DNA from: Herbaspirillum sp. Sphag64
GTDB lineage: Bacteria > Pseudomonadota > Gammaproteobacteria > Burkholderiales > Burkholderiaceae_D
Assembly: GCF_014192645.1 (NCBI RefSeq)
Contig: NZ_JACHYE010000006.1
Coordinates: forward strand, 1-64,000
DNA length: 64,000 nt
Direction of reading: 5' to 3'
Under the pieces are notes generated by a model. The model ran no database searches, had not been told where the DNA came from, and was given only the letters and a program-made list of their open reading frames with translations. Of the stretch, positions 45,018 through 54,181 are shown piece by piece; the first letter of the stretch is position 1; every line of letters begins with the position of its first letter. The position numbers and the translations under genes were made by a program.

Positions 45018-45107
45018 TGGCGGAAGGTGTGAGATTCGAACTCACGAAGGGCTTACGCCCTCGCCAGTTTTCAAGACTGGTGCATTCAACCGCTCTGCCA
45101 ACCTTCC
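45018..45107 (-). tRNA. tRNA-Ser (anticodon UGA)
   Basis: A 90-nt class II tRNA with encoded CCA. Acceptor GGAAGGT/ACCTTCC with discriminator G, anticodon stem CAGT/ACTG around the loop CTTGAAA (anticodon TGA at 45073-45071), a long GC-rich variable arm (GGGCGTAAGCCC) and T-arm with GTTCGAATC. It reads UCA-type serine codons. Followed by a clear terminator. Confidence 0.97.
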
Positions 45108-45268
45108 AGCGTAAGCCCGGCATTATACATGACTGTGCATTTGACTCAACACTTTAGTGCGATTGTGGATTTCTCATGCAGGCGACATCGCAACTTGTTG
45201 CGCGCCGCAGTGCGCTGCTACACTGCCGGCTGCCGCATGTGGGCATGCCAGGGCTGTGTTTTACAGCA

Positions 45269-45355
45269 CTATTTTCTTCGGATCAGGTAGATGGCAAGTG
45301 CCACCATGGCAACCACGGCGGCTTCCAGCAAAAATACGACGGCACCACTACTCAC
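45269..45355 (-). CDS. 28-residue single-helix membrane microprotein
   Basis: GTG at 45355 to TAG at 45269 encodes 28 residues: a short polar start (SSGAVVF), one hydrophobic helix of about 18 residues broken by a single Glu (LLEAAVVAMVALAIYLI) and a positive end (RRK). A strong ribosome site, AAGGAG, lies 6 nt upstream of the GTG. The charge pattern suggests an N-out/C-in helix. It is divergent from the TauE-type permease gene. I recognise no family. The combination of ribosome site, hydrophobic helix and basic stop end argues that it is real. Confidence 0.6.
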   Translation of the reverse strand: MSSGAVVFLLEAAVVAMVALAIYLIRRK

Positions 45356-45455
45356 AATGTTCTCCTTGTTCGATCTGTCCGGCCGGGCAGATTGTTGTTG
45401 TTGAGGTGTATTGTCAGACACCGATACTGATCTTGATACTGAGCTAATTTACACC

Positions 45456-46217
45456 ATGATGCATTCTCTTTTATTCGAATTTGTCGTCAACTTCCTGTTG
45501 GGCGGTTTGCTGGGCGTGCTGGGGGGCTTGTTCGGTATTGGTGGTGGTTTGATAGCGATTCCGGTCTTGGGCCTGCTGTATGGGATGGATCAGCAGATGG
45601 CGCAGGGCACTGCGCTGGTGATGATCGTGCCGAATGTGATGATCGGTTTTTGGCGGTATCAGCAGCGCAACCAGATTGCCATTGCGCTTGCGCTCAAGAT
45701 GGCAATCCCGGCCGTATTGACGACCTATGTGGCGGCGCGCTTTGCGACGGCGATGGGGGCGCAGTCATTGCGGTTCTCGTTCGCGCTGTTCATGCTGATA
45801 TTGGCGCTGTATTACCTATGGACGCTGCTCGGCAAGACCTCTGTTACGCGTTCTGCTGCGCTGGTATCGGAAAGATATATTGCGTTAGTCGGGCTTGGCG
45901 CTGGCCTGTGCGCAGGGCTCTTTAGCGTCGGCGGTGCAGTGGTGGCGGTGCCAGCATTGGTGAGCCTGTTTGGTGTCACACAGACGGCAGCGCAAGGTTT
46001 GGGGTTGGCCATGGTGACACCGGGAACATTGGTGGCATTGTGGACCTATGCTAGTGCAGGCCATGTCGACTGGGTGGTTGGGGTGCCGATGGCAGCCGGT
46101 GGTGTGATCAGTATTTCCTGGGGCGTGGCCTTGGCACATCATTTGCCGGAGCGGCGCTTGCGGTTACTGTTTTGTCTGGCGCTGCTGGCGATTGCAGGGT
46201 CGATGATATTTCAGTGA
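45456..46217 (+). CDS. TauE/SafE-family membrane permease
   Basis: A protein of about 253 residues with seven to eight membrane helices. The duplicated TauE motifs are clear: LGVLGGLFGIGGGLIAIPVL in the first half and GLFSVGGAVVAVPALVSLFG in the second. The family exports sulfite, sulfonates or other organic anions. Start uncertain: ATG 45456 or 45459 give a conventional N-terminus; a TTG at 45411 with GAGGTG upstream is possible. A strong terminator follows. Confidence 0.88.
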   Translation: MMHSLLFEFVVNFLLGGLLGVLGGLFGIGGGLIAIPVLGLLYGMDQQMAQGTALVMIVPNVMIGFWRYQQRNQIAIALALKMAIPAVLTTYVAARFATAMGAQSLRFSFALFMLILALYYLWTLLGKTSVTRSAALVSERYIALVGLGAGLCAGLFSVGGAVVAVPALVSLFGVTQTAAQGLGLAMVTPGTLVALWTYASAGHVDWVVGVPMAAGGVISISWGVALAHHLPERRLRLLFCLALLAIAGSMIFQ

Positions 46218-46247
46218 CGTTTCAGTAAGCTATTATGACGATAAAGA

Positions 46248-46285
46248 ACGTCCAGTTTCAGGAGTGAGACTGGACGTTTTTATTA
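46248..46285. terminator. Terminator between TauE and aldo/keto reductase genes
   Basis: AACGTCCAGT (46248-46257) and ACTGGACGTT (46270-46279) form a perfect 10-bp stem followed by TTTATT on the plus strand and TCTTTA on the minus strand. It serves the two convergent genes. Confidence 0.9.
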
Positions 46286-46296
46286 TCGACAGCGGA

Positions 46297-47346
46297 TCAG
46301 GGCGCCGGGTTGGGCTGCGTCTTGTGGATTGCTTCGATGCCGTCGATGATCTCTGGTGTAATCTCGACGGACACGCTGTCGATGTTGCTGCGCAACTGTT
46401 CCAGTGTGGTAGCGCCGATGATGTTGGAGGTGACGAACGGGCGGCTGTTGACATAGGCCAGTGCCAGTTGTGCCGGATCAATCTGATACTTGCGCGCCAG
46501 TGCAACATAGGCTGCGGTGGCTGCTTCGACTTGCGGATTGCTGTAGCGGACGAAGCGATCAAACAATGTTAGACGGCCAGCGACTGGCCGTGCGCCGTTC
46601 AGATATTTACCGGACAGCACGCCGAACGCCAACGGTGAATAGGCCAGCAGACCAACCTGTTCGCGATGGGCAAATTCGGCCAGATTGATTTCAAACAGAC
46701 GGTTCAGCAGATTGTAGGGATTCTGAATGGTGACGACGCGTTCCAGGTCGAATTTTTCTGCTGCACGCAAAAATTGCGCAACGCCCCAGGAGGTTTCGTT
46801 GGATAAGCCAATATGGCGGATCTTGCCGGCTTTGACGAACTCGGAGAGGACGCGCAATGTTTCTTCAATAGCGACCGTTTCTTCATTGTCGATGTGGTTG
46901 TAGTTGAGCTGGCCGAAGCTGTTCACGCTGCGGTCTGGCCAGTGCAATTGGTACAGGTCAACGTAATCCAGTTGCAGTCGGTCGAGGCTGCCATGCAGCG
47001 CATCGCTGAGACCTTTGCGATCAAAATGATTGATGCCGCCGCGGATATGACGCGGGTTGTGTGGTTTGCGTGCGGGGCCGGTGGCTTTGGTGGCGATCAG
47101 CAACTGATCACGCTTGCCGGACTTCTTGAGCCAGGTGCCAAGGTAGCGTTCGCTCAGACCTTGCGTCTCGGGCTTGGGTGGCACCGGATACATTTCGGCG
47201 ACATCGATCAGGTTGATGCCGCGCTCAACGGCGAGGTCCAGTTGGGAGTGTGCTTCGGCCTCGGTATTTTGTTCACCCCAGGTCATGGTACCGAGTGTGA
47301 TAACGCTGACGTTGATGTTGGTGCGGCCTAATGGACGGTATTGCAT
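46297..47346 (-). CDS. Aldo/keto reductase (Tas-like)
   Basis: A 349-residue NADPH-dependent reductase. Catalytic tetrad visible: Asp and Tyr in LIDVAEMYP, Lys in LLIATKATGP, His in YQLHWPDRS. NADPH-binding segment SNIIGATTLEQL near the C-terminus. Length and the insert after strand 4 match the Tas/YajO-like group. The ATG at 47346 is preceded by AAAGGA; the frame extends far upstream as antisense to the MFS gene and was cut there. Substrate unknown; probably aldehyde detoxification. Confidence 0.92.
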   Translation of the reverse strand: MQYRPLGRTNINVSVITLGTMTWGEQNTEAEAHSQLDLAVERGINLIDVAEMYPVPPKPETQGLSERYLGTWLKKSGKRDQLLIATKATGPARKPHNPRHIRGGINHFDRKGLSDALHGSLDRLQLDYVDLYQLHWPDRSVNSFGQLNYNHIDNEETVAIEETLRVLSEFVKAGKIRHIGLSNETSWGVAQFLRAAEKFDLERVVTIQNPYNLLNRLFEINLAEFAHREQVGLLAYSPLAFGVLSGKYLNGARPVAGRLTLFDRFVRYSNPQVEAATAAYVALARKYQIDPAQLALAYVNSRPFVTSNIIGATTLEQLRSNIDSVSVEITPEIIDGIEAIHKTQPNPAP

Positions 47347-47537
47347 GGCGTGATCCTTTGTTGTTACAAATAATCTGAAAGCTAGACTACATGCGGCTTG
47401 CAGCGATGTTGTCTGGTGCAGTAGTATAACGCTGCACGCTATTTCTCGCTGAGCACTACTGCAGCATCTGCTGTTCTGTTCTTCAGTCCCGTTCTCGCTT
47501 TTCTTCTGCGACAGCAGTTTCTCCATTTTTGTAGACA

Positions 47538-48779
47538 ATGACCGCAACAATTGCACCGAAAACGCTGTTAAAACATCCTTCGTTCCGACTGTTCTGGCTG
47601 GCCAGTGTTGCTTCAACGATTGCATTGCAGATGCAGATCGTCGCTGTTGGCTGGCAGGTGTATCAATTGACCCACAGTGCTTTTGATCTGGGGATTGTCG
47701 GGCTGGTGCAATTTATTCCATCTTTGTTTCTGGTGTTTGTGGTCGGCCACGTTGCTGATCGTTATGATCGCCGGCGGGTGGCACGTATCAGTGTCGCCGT
47801 CGAGGCGCTGGCGGCAGGGATTCTGGCGGCGGGAAGCCTTGGCGGCTGGCTCAGCAAAGAGGTGATTTTTGTCGTGGTATTTTTGATTGGTGCTGGCCGT
47901 GCGTTCAGCAAGCCGACGCTCAGTGCGTTGTTGCCAACCCTGGTGCCGCCGACGATCTTGCCGCGCGCAGTGGCGGGCTCGGCATCGGCGACGCAGGTCG
48001 CGATTATTGTTGGTCCTGCACTGGGTGGCTTCTTGTATGTCGCTGGCCCGGCCACGGTGTATCTGAGTAGCTGTGCCTTGTTTTTGTTGTGTAGTTTGGT
48101 ATTGGCCTGGATACCTGCAGCGCAGGATCAGCCAGTGCGCCAATCCGAGCCGGCGACTTTGCGCTCGGTGTTTGCGGGGCTGGCTTACATCTGGAGCAAG
48201 CCGGCGATGTTCGGTGCGATTTCACTAGATCTGTTTGCGGTGCTGCTAGGTGGCGCAACGGCGTTGTTGCCGGTCTATGCACACGATATTTTGCATACGA
48301 ATTCAATCGGTCTTGGCTTTCTTCGGTCGGCACCGGCGGTGGGGGCATTGTCGGTGGCGTTGTTTCTGGCGCACCATCCGTTGAAAGGGCGAGTGGGGCG
48401 CACGATGTTCATTGCGGTCGCCATCTTCGGGGCGGCGACGATTGTGTTTGGACTGTCGCGCACCATGTTTTTGTCGCTGCCGGCGCTGGCAATTTTGGGC
48501 GCGTCGGACATGATCAGTGTGGTCGTGCGTTCCAGCTTTGTGCAGCTGGAAACTCCGGACGCGATGCGTGGTCGGGTCAGCGCCGTCAATTCTGTGTTTA
48601 TCGGCACCTCTAACCAGTTGGGTGAGTTTGAATCCGGCATCACGGCGGCACTCTTTGGCACGGTGCCAGCGGTGCTGATCGGCGGTATTGGCACCTTGCT
48701 GGTGATCGGCTTGTGGATGCGCTTGTTTCCGCAGCTGTACCAGATTGAGCGGCTCGACGCGCCGCTCAAGCGGGGATAA
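47538..48779 (+). CDS. MFS exporter (EntS-like, MFS_3)
   Basis: A 413-residue 12-helix transporter. N-terminal FRLFWLASVASTIALQMQIVAVGWQVYQLT and motif A GHVADRYDRRRVARIS are typical of the MFS_3 exporters that include enterobactin exporter EntS. Probably drug or siderophore-like export. It is divergent from the aldo/keto reductase gene and ends only 2 bp from the end of the convergent secreted-protein gene, so no separate terminator fits between them. Confidence 0.9.
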   Translation: MTATIAPKTLLKHPSFRLFWLASVASTIALQMQIVAVGWQVYQLTHSAFDLGIVGLVQFIPSLFLVFVVGHVADRYDRRRVARISVAVEALAAGILAAGSLGGWLSKEVIFVVVFLIGAGRAFSKPTLSALLPTLVPPTILPRAVAGSASATQVAIIVGPALGGFLYVAGPATVYLSSCALFLLCSLVLAWIPAAQDQPVRQSEPATLRSVFAGLAYIWSKPAMFGAISLDLFAVLLGGATALLPVYAHDILHTNSIGLGFLRSAPAVGALSVALFLAHHPLKGRVGRTMFIAVAIFGAATIVFGLSRTMFLSLPALAILGASDMISVVVRSSFVQLETPDAMRGRVSAVNSVFIGTSNQLGEFESGITAALFGTVPAVLIGGIGTLLVIGLWMRLFPQLYQIERLDAPLKRG

Positions 48780-48781
48780 CT

Positions 48782-49366
48782 TTATTTCGCTGCCGCGCCC
48801 GGATTAGCCAGATGTAACTTGACGTTGGGCAGCGTGCCATCGGCAGCCGTAAACACCACCGGGCAATTGACGACGATACGGGTCTTGTCAATTTGTACGT
48901 CACCGGCTTCTTCGGCGGCCAATACTTCTTCTTCTGACTTGAGCAAGTGCGGTTGTTTTCCTGCATTCCAGCTCACTGCATAAACCTGCCATAGCGGCGA
49001 GTAGTTGATGTTGGCGTTGTCTTCGCCGACAGGCGACGGCAGCGACGGCAGCACGCTTCCCTGTGCAAAATTAAGTATCTTGTAGATTCGTTCAACCGAG
49101 CCGGGCTGGCCTGGTTGCGGTTGCCGGTTCAGGGCATTGGCCAGTCGAGGCACATAGTTGGCACCCATGTCAGCGGCGGCCTGTTTGTCTGAGGCATCCG
49201 TAGTGACGTAGCGCACCAGCTTGCCTTCAAACCATCCGGACAGCAGTGGTAATTCAACCGTGTCTCCCGGAGGCAGGGTAGATTGGGCTGATGCAGATAG
49301 CGTTGCGGCCAGTGTCGTTGACAGGCACAACAGTGAAGCTGCAGTAAAGCGCAAGAGTGTCGTCAT
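48782..49366 (-). CDS. Secreted protein of unknown function
   Basis: A 194-residue protein with a clear signal peptide (MTTLLRFTAASLLCLSTTLAATLSASAQ). The mature part has GDTVELPLLSGWFEGKLVRYVTTDASD, ANYVPRLANAL and INYSPLWQVYAVSWN, which read as one compact periplasmic domain; a single Cys (VNCPVV) lies near the end. Conserved-looking but I do not recognise the family with certainty. Monocistronic between a convergent MFS gene and a binding-protein gene on the same strand. Confidence 0.75.
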   Translation of the reverse strand: MTTLLRFTAASLLCLSTTLAATLSASAQSTLPPGDTVELPLLSGWFEGKLVRYVTTDASDKQAAADMGANYVPRLANALNRQPQPGQPGSVERIYKILNFAQGSVLPSLPSPVGEDNANINYSPLWQVYAVSWNAGKQPHLLKSEEEVLAAEEAGDVQIDKTRIVVNCPVVFTAADGTLPNVKLHLANPGAAAK

Positions 49367-49427
49367 AGTGGTTACGTTTGGTTGAGGGGATGTCTGGTTG
49401 CTTACTTTATCAGAGCGCTAAAATAAA

Positions 49428-49460
49428 AAAAGGCCCGTCGCAACTGCGAACGGACCTTTT
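49428..49460. terminator. Strong terminator after the peptide-binding protein gene
   Basis: The stem AAAAGGCCCGTCGCA / TGCGAACGGACCTTTT (two mismatches) is followed on the minus strand by TTTTTTTATTTTA and on the plus strand by TTTT. It lies 23 bp past the stop of the binding-protein gene. Confidence 0.9.
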
Positions 49461-49482
49461 AACCTGCCGTGGCAGGAATGAT

Positions 49483-51072
49483 TTATTGCGGATGGAACTG
49501 GTGTGCGAAAGTGAATTCGTCAATGCGCGGGGTGTACTTCAGACCCTTGCGCACAGCCCATGTTGCATATTGGTGATACAGCGGGATCACAGCGTAATCC
49601 TGCAGCGCCACGGTAGCCGCTTGCTGTGCGTTATCCTGACGTTGTTTCTCGTCCACGGAAGCCAGCGAAGCCTGTACCAGCTTGTCGACTGCCGGGTTGC
49701 TGTACTTGCCCCAGTTCCACGAGCCCCAGCCGGTGCTGGCGTCAGGTGTGCCAACCAGTGTACGCAGACCGAAGTCGCCTGCTAATGTGCCCCAGCCGAG
49801 CAGCGCCACGCTGTATTCACCTGCACGTGCCTTGCCGAAGTAGACCGACAACGGCAGCGTTTCAACCTTGGTCTGGATGCCAACGCGGCTCAGGAATTGC
49901 GCGACGGTCTGTACCACGCGTTCATCATTGATGTAACGGTTGTTAGGACCATGTAATGTCAGTGTGAAGCCATTCGGATAACCGGCAGCAGCCAGCAGCT
50001 TCTTGGCACCTTCCGGATCATACTTTTCTACCTTCAGATTGTCGGCGTAACCGAGAATACCAGGCGCAACAATGTTCGACGCCGGTGTACCGAGGCCTTC
50101 CAGTGTGCGCTCAGTCAAAGCCTGACGGTTGATCGCTTTGGAGATAGCCTGACGTACGCGGATATCCTTGAGCGGGTTCTTGTCAAGCGGTTTGCCAGAC
50201 TTGTCGGTGATGTCCGGGGTCTTGTCGCGTGACTGGTCAAGCGTCCAGAACAGTGTGCGCCACGAGGTACGTTGGACCACGTTGAACTTTGGATTGGTCT
50301 TGAGCTTGGGGACATCGGCTGGTGGCAGGCTGTCGATAGCATCGACTTCGCCGGCCAACAAAGCGGCAACACGTGCGCCGTCCGAGGTCAGGATACGGAA
50401 GGTGACCTTGTCCCATTCCGCCTTGGGACCCCAGTAATTGTCATTGCGGACCAGCTCAACGCTCTCGCCGCGTTTGAAGCTGGAGAACTTGAAGGGACCG
50501 GTACCGACCACAGCCTTACCGCTGTTGAAGTCTTCGGTGGTGGCGTTTTGTGCAGCTTTCTTGGAGACGATGAAGATGGTGCTCACGTCCAGTGCCAGTG
50601 GGCCATATGGTGTTGCGGTCTTCAGGCGCACGGTGTAGGGATCAACGATTTCTTTGGCAATGATCTGCTTGGTGTAGCTGGTGAACGGGCCAGGGCTATT
50701 GGTCAGTGTAGCCGGGCGGTCCAGCGAGAAGACTACGTCTTCTGCAGTGAAATCACTGCCATCGCTGAACTTGACGCCGTGGCGCAGCTTGAACTCCCAG
50801 GTGGTCGGATCAATTGCCTTCCAGGAAGTGGCCAGACCGGGAATCAGCTTGCCGGTTGGATCCACATTGACCAGCGCGTCAAACAGATGCGAAGACAACG
50901 AAATATTCGGTGCGATGTTGTTGAAGTGCGGATCCAGAGTGGAAATGTCGGCGAACAGACCGATCTTGAGATCGGCGGCAACTGCGGAAACAGCCGTCAT
51001 TGGCAGTATTGCGGTGGCAGCAAGGCCGGTAAAGGCCAGACTGAGCAGGGTTTTCTTGATCGACAATGCCAT
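49483..51072 (-). CDS. ABC transporter substrate-binding protein, dipeptide/oligopeptide type
   Basis: A 529-residue SBP_bac_5 protein. Signal peptide ends near AVSAVAAD. Family landmarks: ISTLDPHFNNIAPNISLSSH, GLATSWKAIDPTTWEFKLRHGVKFSDGSDFTAEDVVFSLDR and RVRQAISKAINRQAL. It binds peptides, nickel chelates or opines in the periplasm. No permease or ATPase genes accompany it, so it is an orphan receptor. Monocistronic, ending in a strong terminator. Confidence 0.93.
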   Translation of the reverse strand: MALSIKKTLLSLAFTGLAATAILPMTAVSAVAADLKIGLFADISTLDPHFNNIAPNISLSSHLFDALVNVDPTGKLIPGLATSWKAIDPTTWEFKLRHGVKFSDGSDFTAEDVVFSLDRPATLTNSPGPFTSYTKQIIAKEIVDPYTVRLKTATPYGPLALDVSTIFIVSKKAAQNATTEDFNSGKAVVGTGPFKFSSFKRGESVELVRNDNYWGPKAEWDKVTFRILTSDGARVAALLAGEVDAIDSLPPADVPKLKTNPKFNVVQRTSWRTLFWTLDQSRDKTPDITDKSGKPLDKNPLKDIRVRQAISKAINRQALTERTLEGLGTPASNIVAPGILGYADNLKVEKYDPEGAKKLLAAAGYPNGFTLTLHGPNNRYINDERVVQTVAQFLSRVGIQTKVETLPLSVYFGKARAGEYSVALLGWGTLAGDFGLRTLVGTPDASTGWGSWNWGKYSNPAVDKLVQASLASVDEKQRQDNAQQAATVALQDYAVIPLYHQYATWAVRKGLKYTPRIDEFTFAHQFHPQ

Positions 51073-51230
51073 TGGACACTCCTTGGAATAATTGAATTCA
51101 GCCGCTTATTTTAGGGCTAGTCGTTTGCTGATGTGCAACATATTAAGAATTTACTTATGCGCTCACCGCATGAAGTTGGAAATGTACATGCATTCGGCGA
51201 TGCGTGCAGCAAGCAATGAAAAAAGGCGCC

Positions 51231-51271
51231 AAAAAGAAAAAAGCGCTCTTCCGGAACCGGAATGAGCGCTT
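51231..51271 (-). terminator. Terminator of the emrAB-type operon
   Basis: AAGCGCTC (51241-51248) and GAGCGCTT (51264-51271) with an inner CCGG/CCGG pair form a long hairpin followed on the minus strand by TTTTTTCTTTTT. It lies 25 bp past the emrB-type stop. Confidence 0.9.
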
Positions 51272-51295
51272 TGAAGCGATGTTGATTGGTACGAC

Positions 51296-52861
51296 TCAGT
51301 GGGCTGCTGCGGCTTCGGCAGCGCCGGCACCACCCCTGACTGGCTTGATGATCCAGATCAGGGGAATAATGACCAGGAAAATTACCCCGGAGATCCAGAA
51401 AATATCATTGATGCCGATCATGGCAGCCTGCGCATTGAGGTTGCGCTCAATCAGTCCGGTTGCCTGTTGTTGTGTCATGCCCAGCGTGCCTTGCATGGTT
51501 GAATACATTTGCTGCAATGCGGGACTGTAGGGCGTGGCGTGTTCAGTCAACTGGGCGTGGTGCACGATGGTGCGGTTGTTCCACGCCGTGGTTGCCACCG
51601 AGGTACCGATCGCACCACAGAACACCCGTACAAAGCTCGACAAGCCGGCCGCAGCAGGAATGCGCTCCGGCGGCAAGCCCGACAGCAGCAGCACGGTCAG
51701 CGGCACGAAGAACATCGCCATCGGAATACCTTGCATCAGGGTTGGCATGATGACCGTCCATTGATCAACCTCCAGGGTGTAACGGGAACGCAGGAAAAAC
51801 ACGATCGCGAACAGGATGAAGGACGCCGTGGCAACCCGCCGTGCATCTACACGCGGCAGGAACTTGCCGATGAAGGGCATCAGAATCACGGCGAAGATAC
51901 CGATTGGTGCCGTCGACAGACCTGAATCGATCGAGCGGTAGCCGAGATACTGTTGCAGCCACTGCGGCAGCAAGACCAGATTGCCGAAGAACACGCCATA
52001 ACCAATCGAGATAGCGATGGTGCCGCCGGCAAAATTACGTCTGCCGAACAGCCGCAAATCAATCACCGGATGATCGGTAGTGAGCTCCCAGATGATGAAG
52101 TAGGCAAATGCCACCAACGCCACCAGACCTAACGTCAGAATCAGGGGCGAGGCAAACCAGTCCAGATCCTTACCCTTGTCGAGCATGATCTGGAACGCGG
52201 CGACCCAGGTCACCAGCAAGGCCAGACCAATGGTGTCGATGGGCAGCTTGTGGGTGGGGGATTCACGGGTACGATAAATCGACAGTGTGAGACCCGCCGC
52301 GATCAAGCCAACCGGCACATTGATGTAAAAAATCCAGGGCCAGGTATACGCATCGGTAATCCAGCCACCCAGTGCCGGGCCGGCCACCGGCGCTACCACA
52401 GCGGTCATGCCCCAGAGCGCTAGTGCAAAGGATGCTTTGGATTTGGGATAGGCCCCCAGCAGCAGCGACTGTGATAACGGCACCATCGGGCCTGCTACCA
52501 GGCCTTGCATGACCCGCGCCGCCAGCAGGATCGGCAGTGTCGGTGCCAGACCGCACAACCACGAAGCGATTACGAACAGAAGCACCGAGGTGATGAACAG
52601 GCGTACCTGGCCGAAGCGTTGGGTCAGCCAGCCGGTCAACGGGATCGAAATCGCGTTGGCGGCGGCAAAGGAGGTGATGACCCAGGTGCCTTCATCGATC
52701 GACACGCCCAGATTGCCAGAGATGGTCGGAATCGCCACGTTGGCAATCGATGAATCGAGGACGTTCATGAACACCGCCAGCGATACTGACAAGGTGCCCA
52801 GCACCAGCTGCGCGCCTTTCAGCGGCGGCGGTGGAGTATAGGTTTGAGGACTGCTCGCCAT
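51296..52861 (-). CDS. emrB: DHA2-family drug efflux MFS transporter (EmrB type)
   Basis: A 521-residue 14-helix pump: LSVSLAVFMNVLDSSIANVAIPTISGNLGVS (motif D1), LTQRFGQVRLF (motif A) and GPALGGWITDAYTWPWIFYINVP (motif C) are the DHA2 hallmarks. It works with the upstream membrane-fusion protein and outer-membrane channel to expel toxic compounds across both membranes. Last gene of the three-gene operon, 24 bp after emrA. Confidence 0.95.
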   Translation of the reverse strand: MASSPQTYTPPPPLKGAQLVLGTLSVSLAVFMNVLDSSIANVAIPTISGNLGVSIDEGTWVITSFAAANAISIPLTGWLTQRFGQVRLFITSVLLFVIASWLCGLAPTLPILLAARVMQGLVAGPMVPLSQSLLLGAYPKSKASFALALWGMTAVVAPVAGPALGGWITDAYTWPWIFYINVPVGLIAAGLTLSIYRTRESPTHKLPIDTIGLALLVTWVAAFQIMLDKGKDLDWFASPLILTLGLVALVAFAYFIIWELTTDHPVIDLRLFGRRNFAGGTIAISIGYGVFFGNLVLLPQWLQQYLGYRSIDSGLSTAPIGIFAVILMPFIGKFLPRVDARRVATASFILFAIVFFLRSRYTLEVDQWTVIMPTLMQGIPMAMFFVPLTVLLLSGLPPERIPAAAGLSSFVRVFCGAIGTSVATTAWNNRTIVHHAQLTEHATPYSPALQQMYSTMQGTLGMTQQQATGLIERNLNAQAAMIGINDIFWISGVIFLVIIPLIWIIKPVRGGAGAAEAAAAH

Positions 52862-52885
52862 GGATGAAGAAGGTCCGTTCAGGTA

Positions 52886-54088
52886 TCAGGTATGGGGAAT
52901 AACGATGGCTTTATTCTTCTTGACGGGCAGTGGCGCGCCGCTGGCATTGTCGCTGATGATACGCGCAACAATGTCGTCAGCCTGCTTGCCAAGGTCGCTG
53001 TAGACATCGGTCTGGTAATTGGTCGCCACACTGTCAAGTGCTGCCCCATCGCCACGGATATTGACGTTGGCTGTGGTCGACATGCCAATACGCAGCGGAT
53101 GTGCCTTGACTTCTTCAGGATCCAGTGCCACGCGTACTGGTACACGCTGCACTACCTTGATCCAGTTGCCGGTAGCATTCTGGGCTGGCAGCAGCGAGAA
53201 CGCACCACCGGTGCCGGCCGAGAAACCGATTACGGTACCTTTGTACTTAACGTCAGAGCCGTACACGTCGGCGATCACTTCAACCGGTTGGCCGATACGG
53301 ATGTGCTTGAGCTGGCCTTCTTTGAAGTTGGCGTCAATCCAGATCTGCTCCAGAGGGACAATTGCCATCAGCGGACTACCTGCAGCGATACGCTGGCCTA
53401 ACTGTACCGAGCGCTTGGATACATAGCCGGAGACCGGCGCCACGATATTCACACGGGCGTAGTTAAGGTAGGCGTTACGGACCTGGGTTGCTGCGGCCAG
53501 AACATTCGGATGCTCGGTCACACTGGTGTGATCGGTCAGCGCATGATTGGCGGCCAATGCTGCACGCGCCTGATCCAGACTGTTGCTGGCATTCTTGACG
53601 GCGTCCTGAGCATGCGCCAGGTCTTCCTGCGACACTGCGCCGGAGGAGATGCCAGCCTGACGGCGTTGCAGATCGTCACGGGCACGCGCCAGGTTGATGT
53701 CGGCCGCGGCGACGTTGGCGTCCAGCGTATCGTTGTTCAAGAACAGTTGATGGGTCTGACGAACCGCTTGTGCCAGTGCTGCCTCAGCCTGGGCCAGAGC
53801 GATCTTGGTATCGGCTGCATCGAGCGTGACCAGCGGCTGGCCTGCCTTGACGATCTGGGTATCGTCGGCCTTGATGCCATTGACGGTACCGCCGACCTGA
53901 GACGAGATCTGGATCACATTGCCGGCGACGTAGGCGTCATCGGTTTCTTCATAAAAACGGGCGTACAGGAACCAGTACAGGATACACGCGACGGCAACGA
54001 TGAACAGTGCCAGGGTCAGTAGCAGCAGCTTGCGATTACGTTCGCCGTTGCCATTGCCGTTGCCATTTTGTGGAAGGGCTTCACTCAT
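52886..54088 (-). CDS. emrA: Membrane-fusion protein of the efflux pump (EmrA type)
   Basis: A 400-residue HlyD-family adaptor: one N-terminal membrane helix (LLLLTLALFIVAVACILYWF), biotinyl-lipoyl half-motifs (VGGTVNGIKADDTQIVKAGQPLVTLDA and APVSGYVSKRSVQLGQRIAAGSPL), a coiled-coil hairpin and a beta-barrel. The N-terminus carries a Gly-Asn repeat (NGNGNGNGERN). It links EmrB with the outer-membrane factor. Confidence 0.95.
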   Translation of the reverse strand: MSEALPQNGNGNGNGERNRKLLLLTLALFIVAVACILYWFLYARFYEETDDAYVAGNVIQISSQVGGTVNGIKADDTQIVKAGQPLVTLDAADTKIALAQAEAALAQAVRQTHQLFLNNDTLDANVAAADINLARARDDLQRRQAGISSGAVSQEDLAHAQDAVKNASNSLDQARAALAANHALTDHTSVTEHPNVLAAATQVRNAYLNYARVNIVAPVSGYVSKRSVQLGQRIAAGSPLMAIVPLEQIWIDANFKEGQLKHIRIGQPVEVIADVYGSDVKYKGTVIGFSAGTGGAFSLLPAQNATGNWIKVVQRVPVRVALDPEEVKAHPLRIGMSTTANVNIRGDGAALDSVATNYQTDVYSDLGKQADDIVARIISDNASGAPLPVKKNKAIVIPHT

Positions 54089-54181
54089 GAATTACTCCGT
54101 AGATTGCTTTGTTTTGTCTTGGGGCGCCAACCTAGCTGGTCACGCCCTACGGTTCACAACAGTTTCAAGTTAACGTCCGCG

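Noticed and set aside
45157..45447. Plus-strand frames covering the microprotein region.
   Set aside because: They are Cys/His-rich with no ribosome site; the minus-strand 28-codon frame has a strong ribosome site and membrane-protein logic.
50272..51114. Long plus-strand open frame of 280 codons opposite the peptide-binding protein gene.
   Set aside because: It mirrors the codon structure of the real minus-strand gene, which has a signal peptide and full family match.
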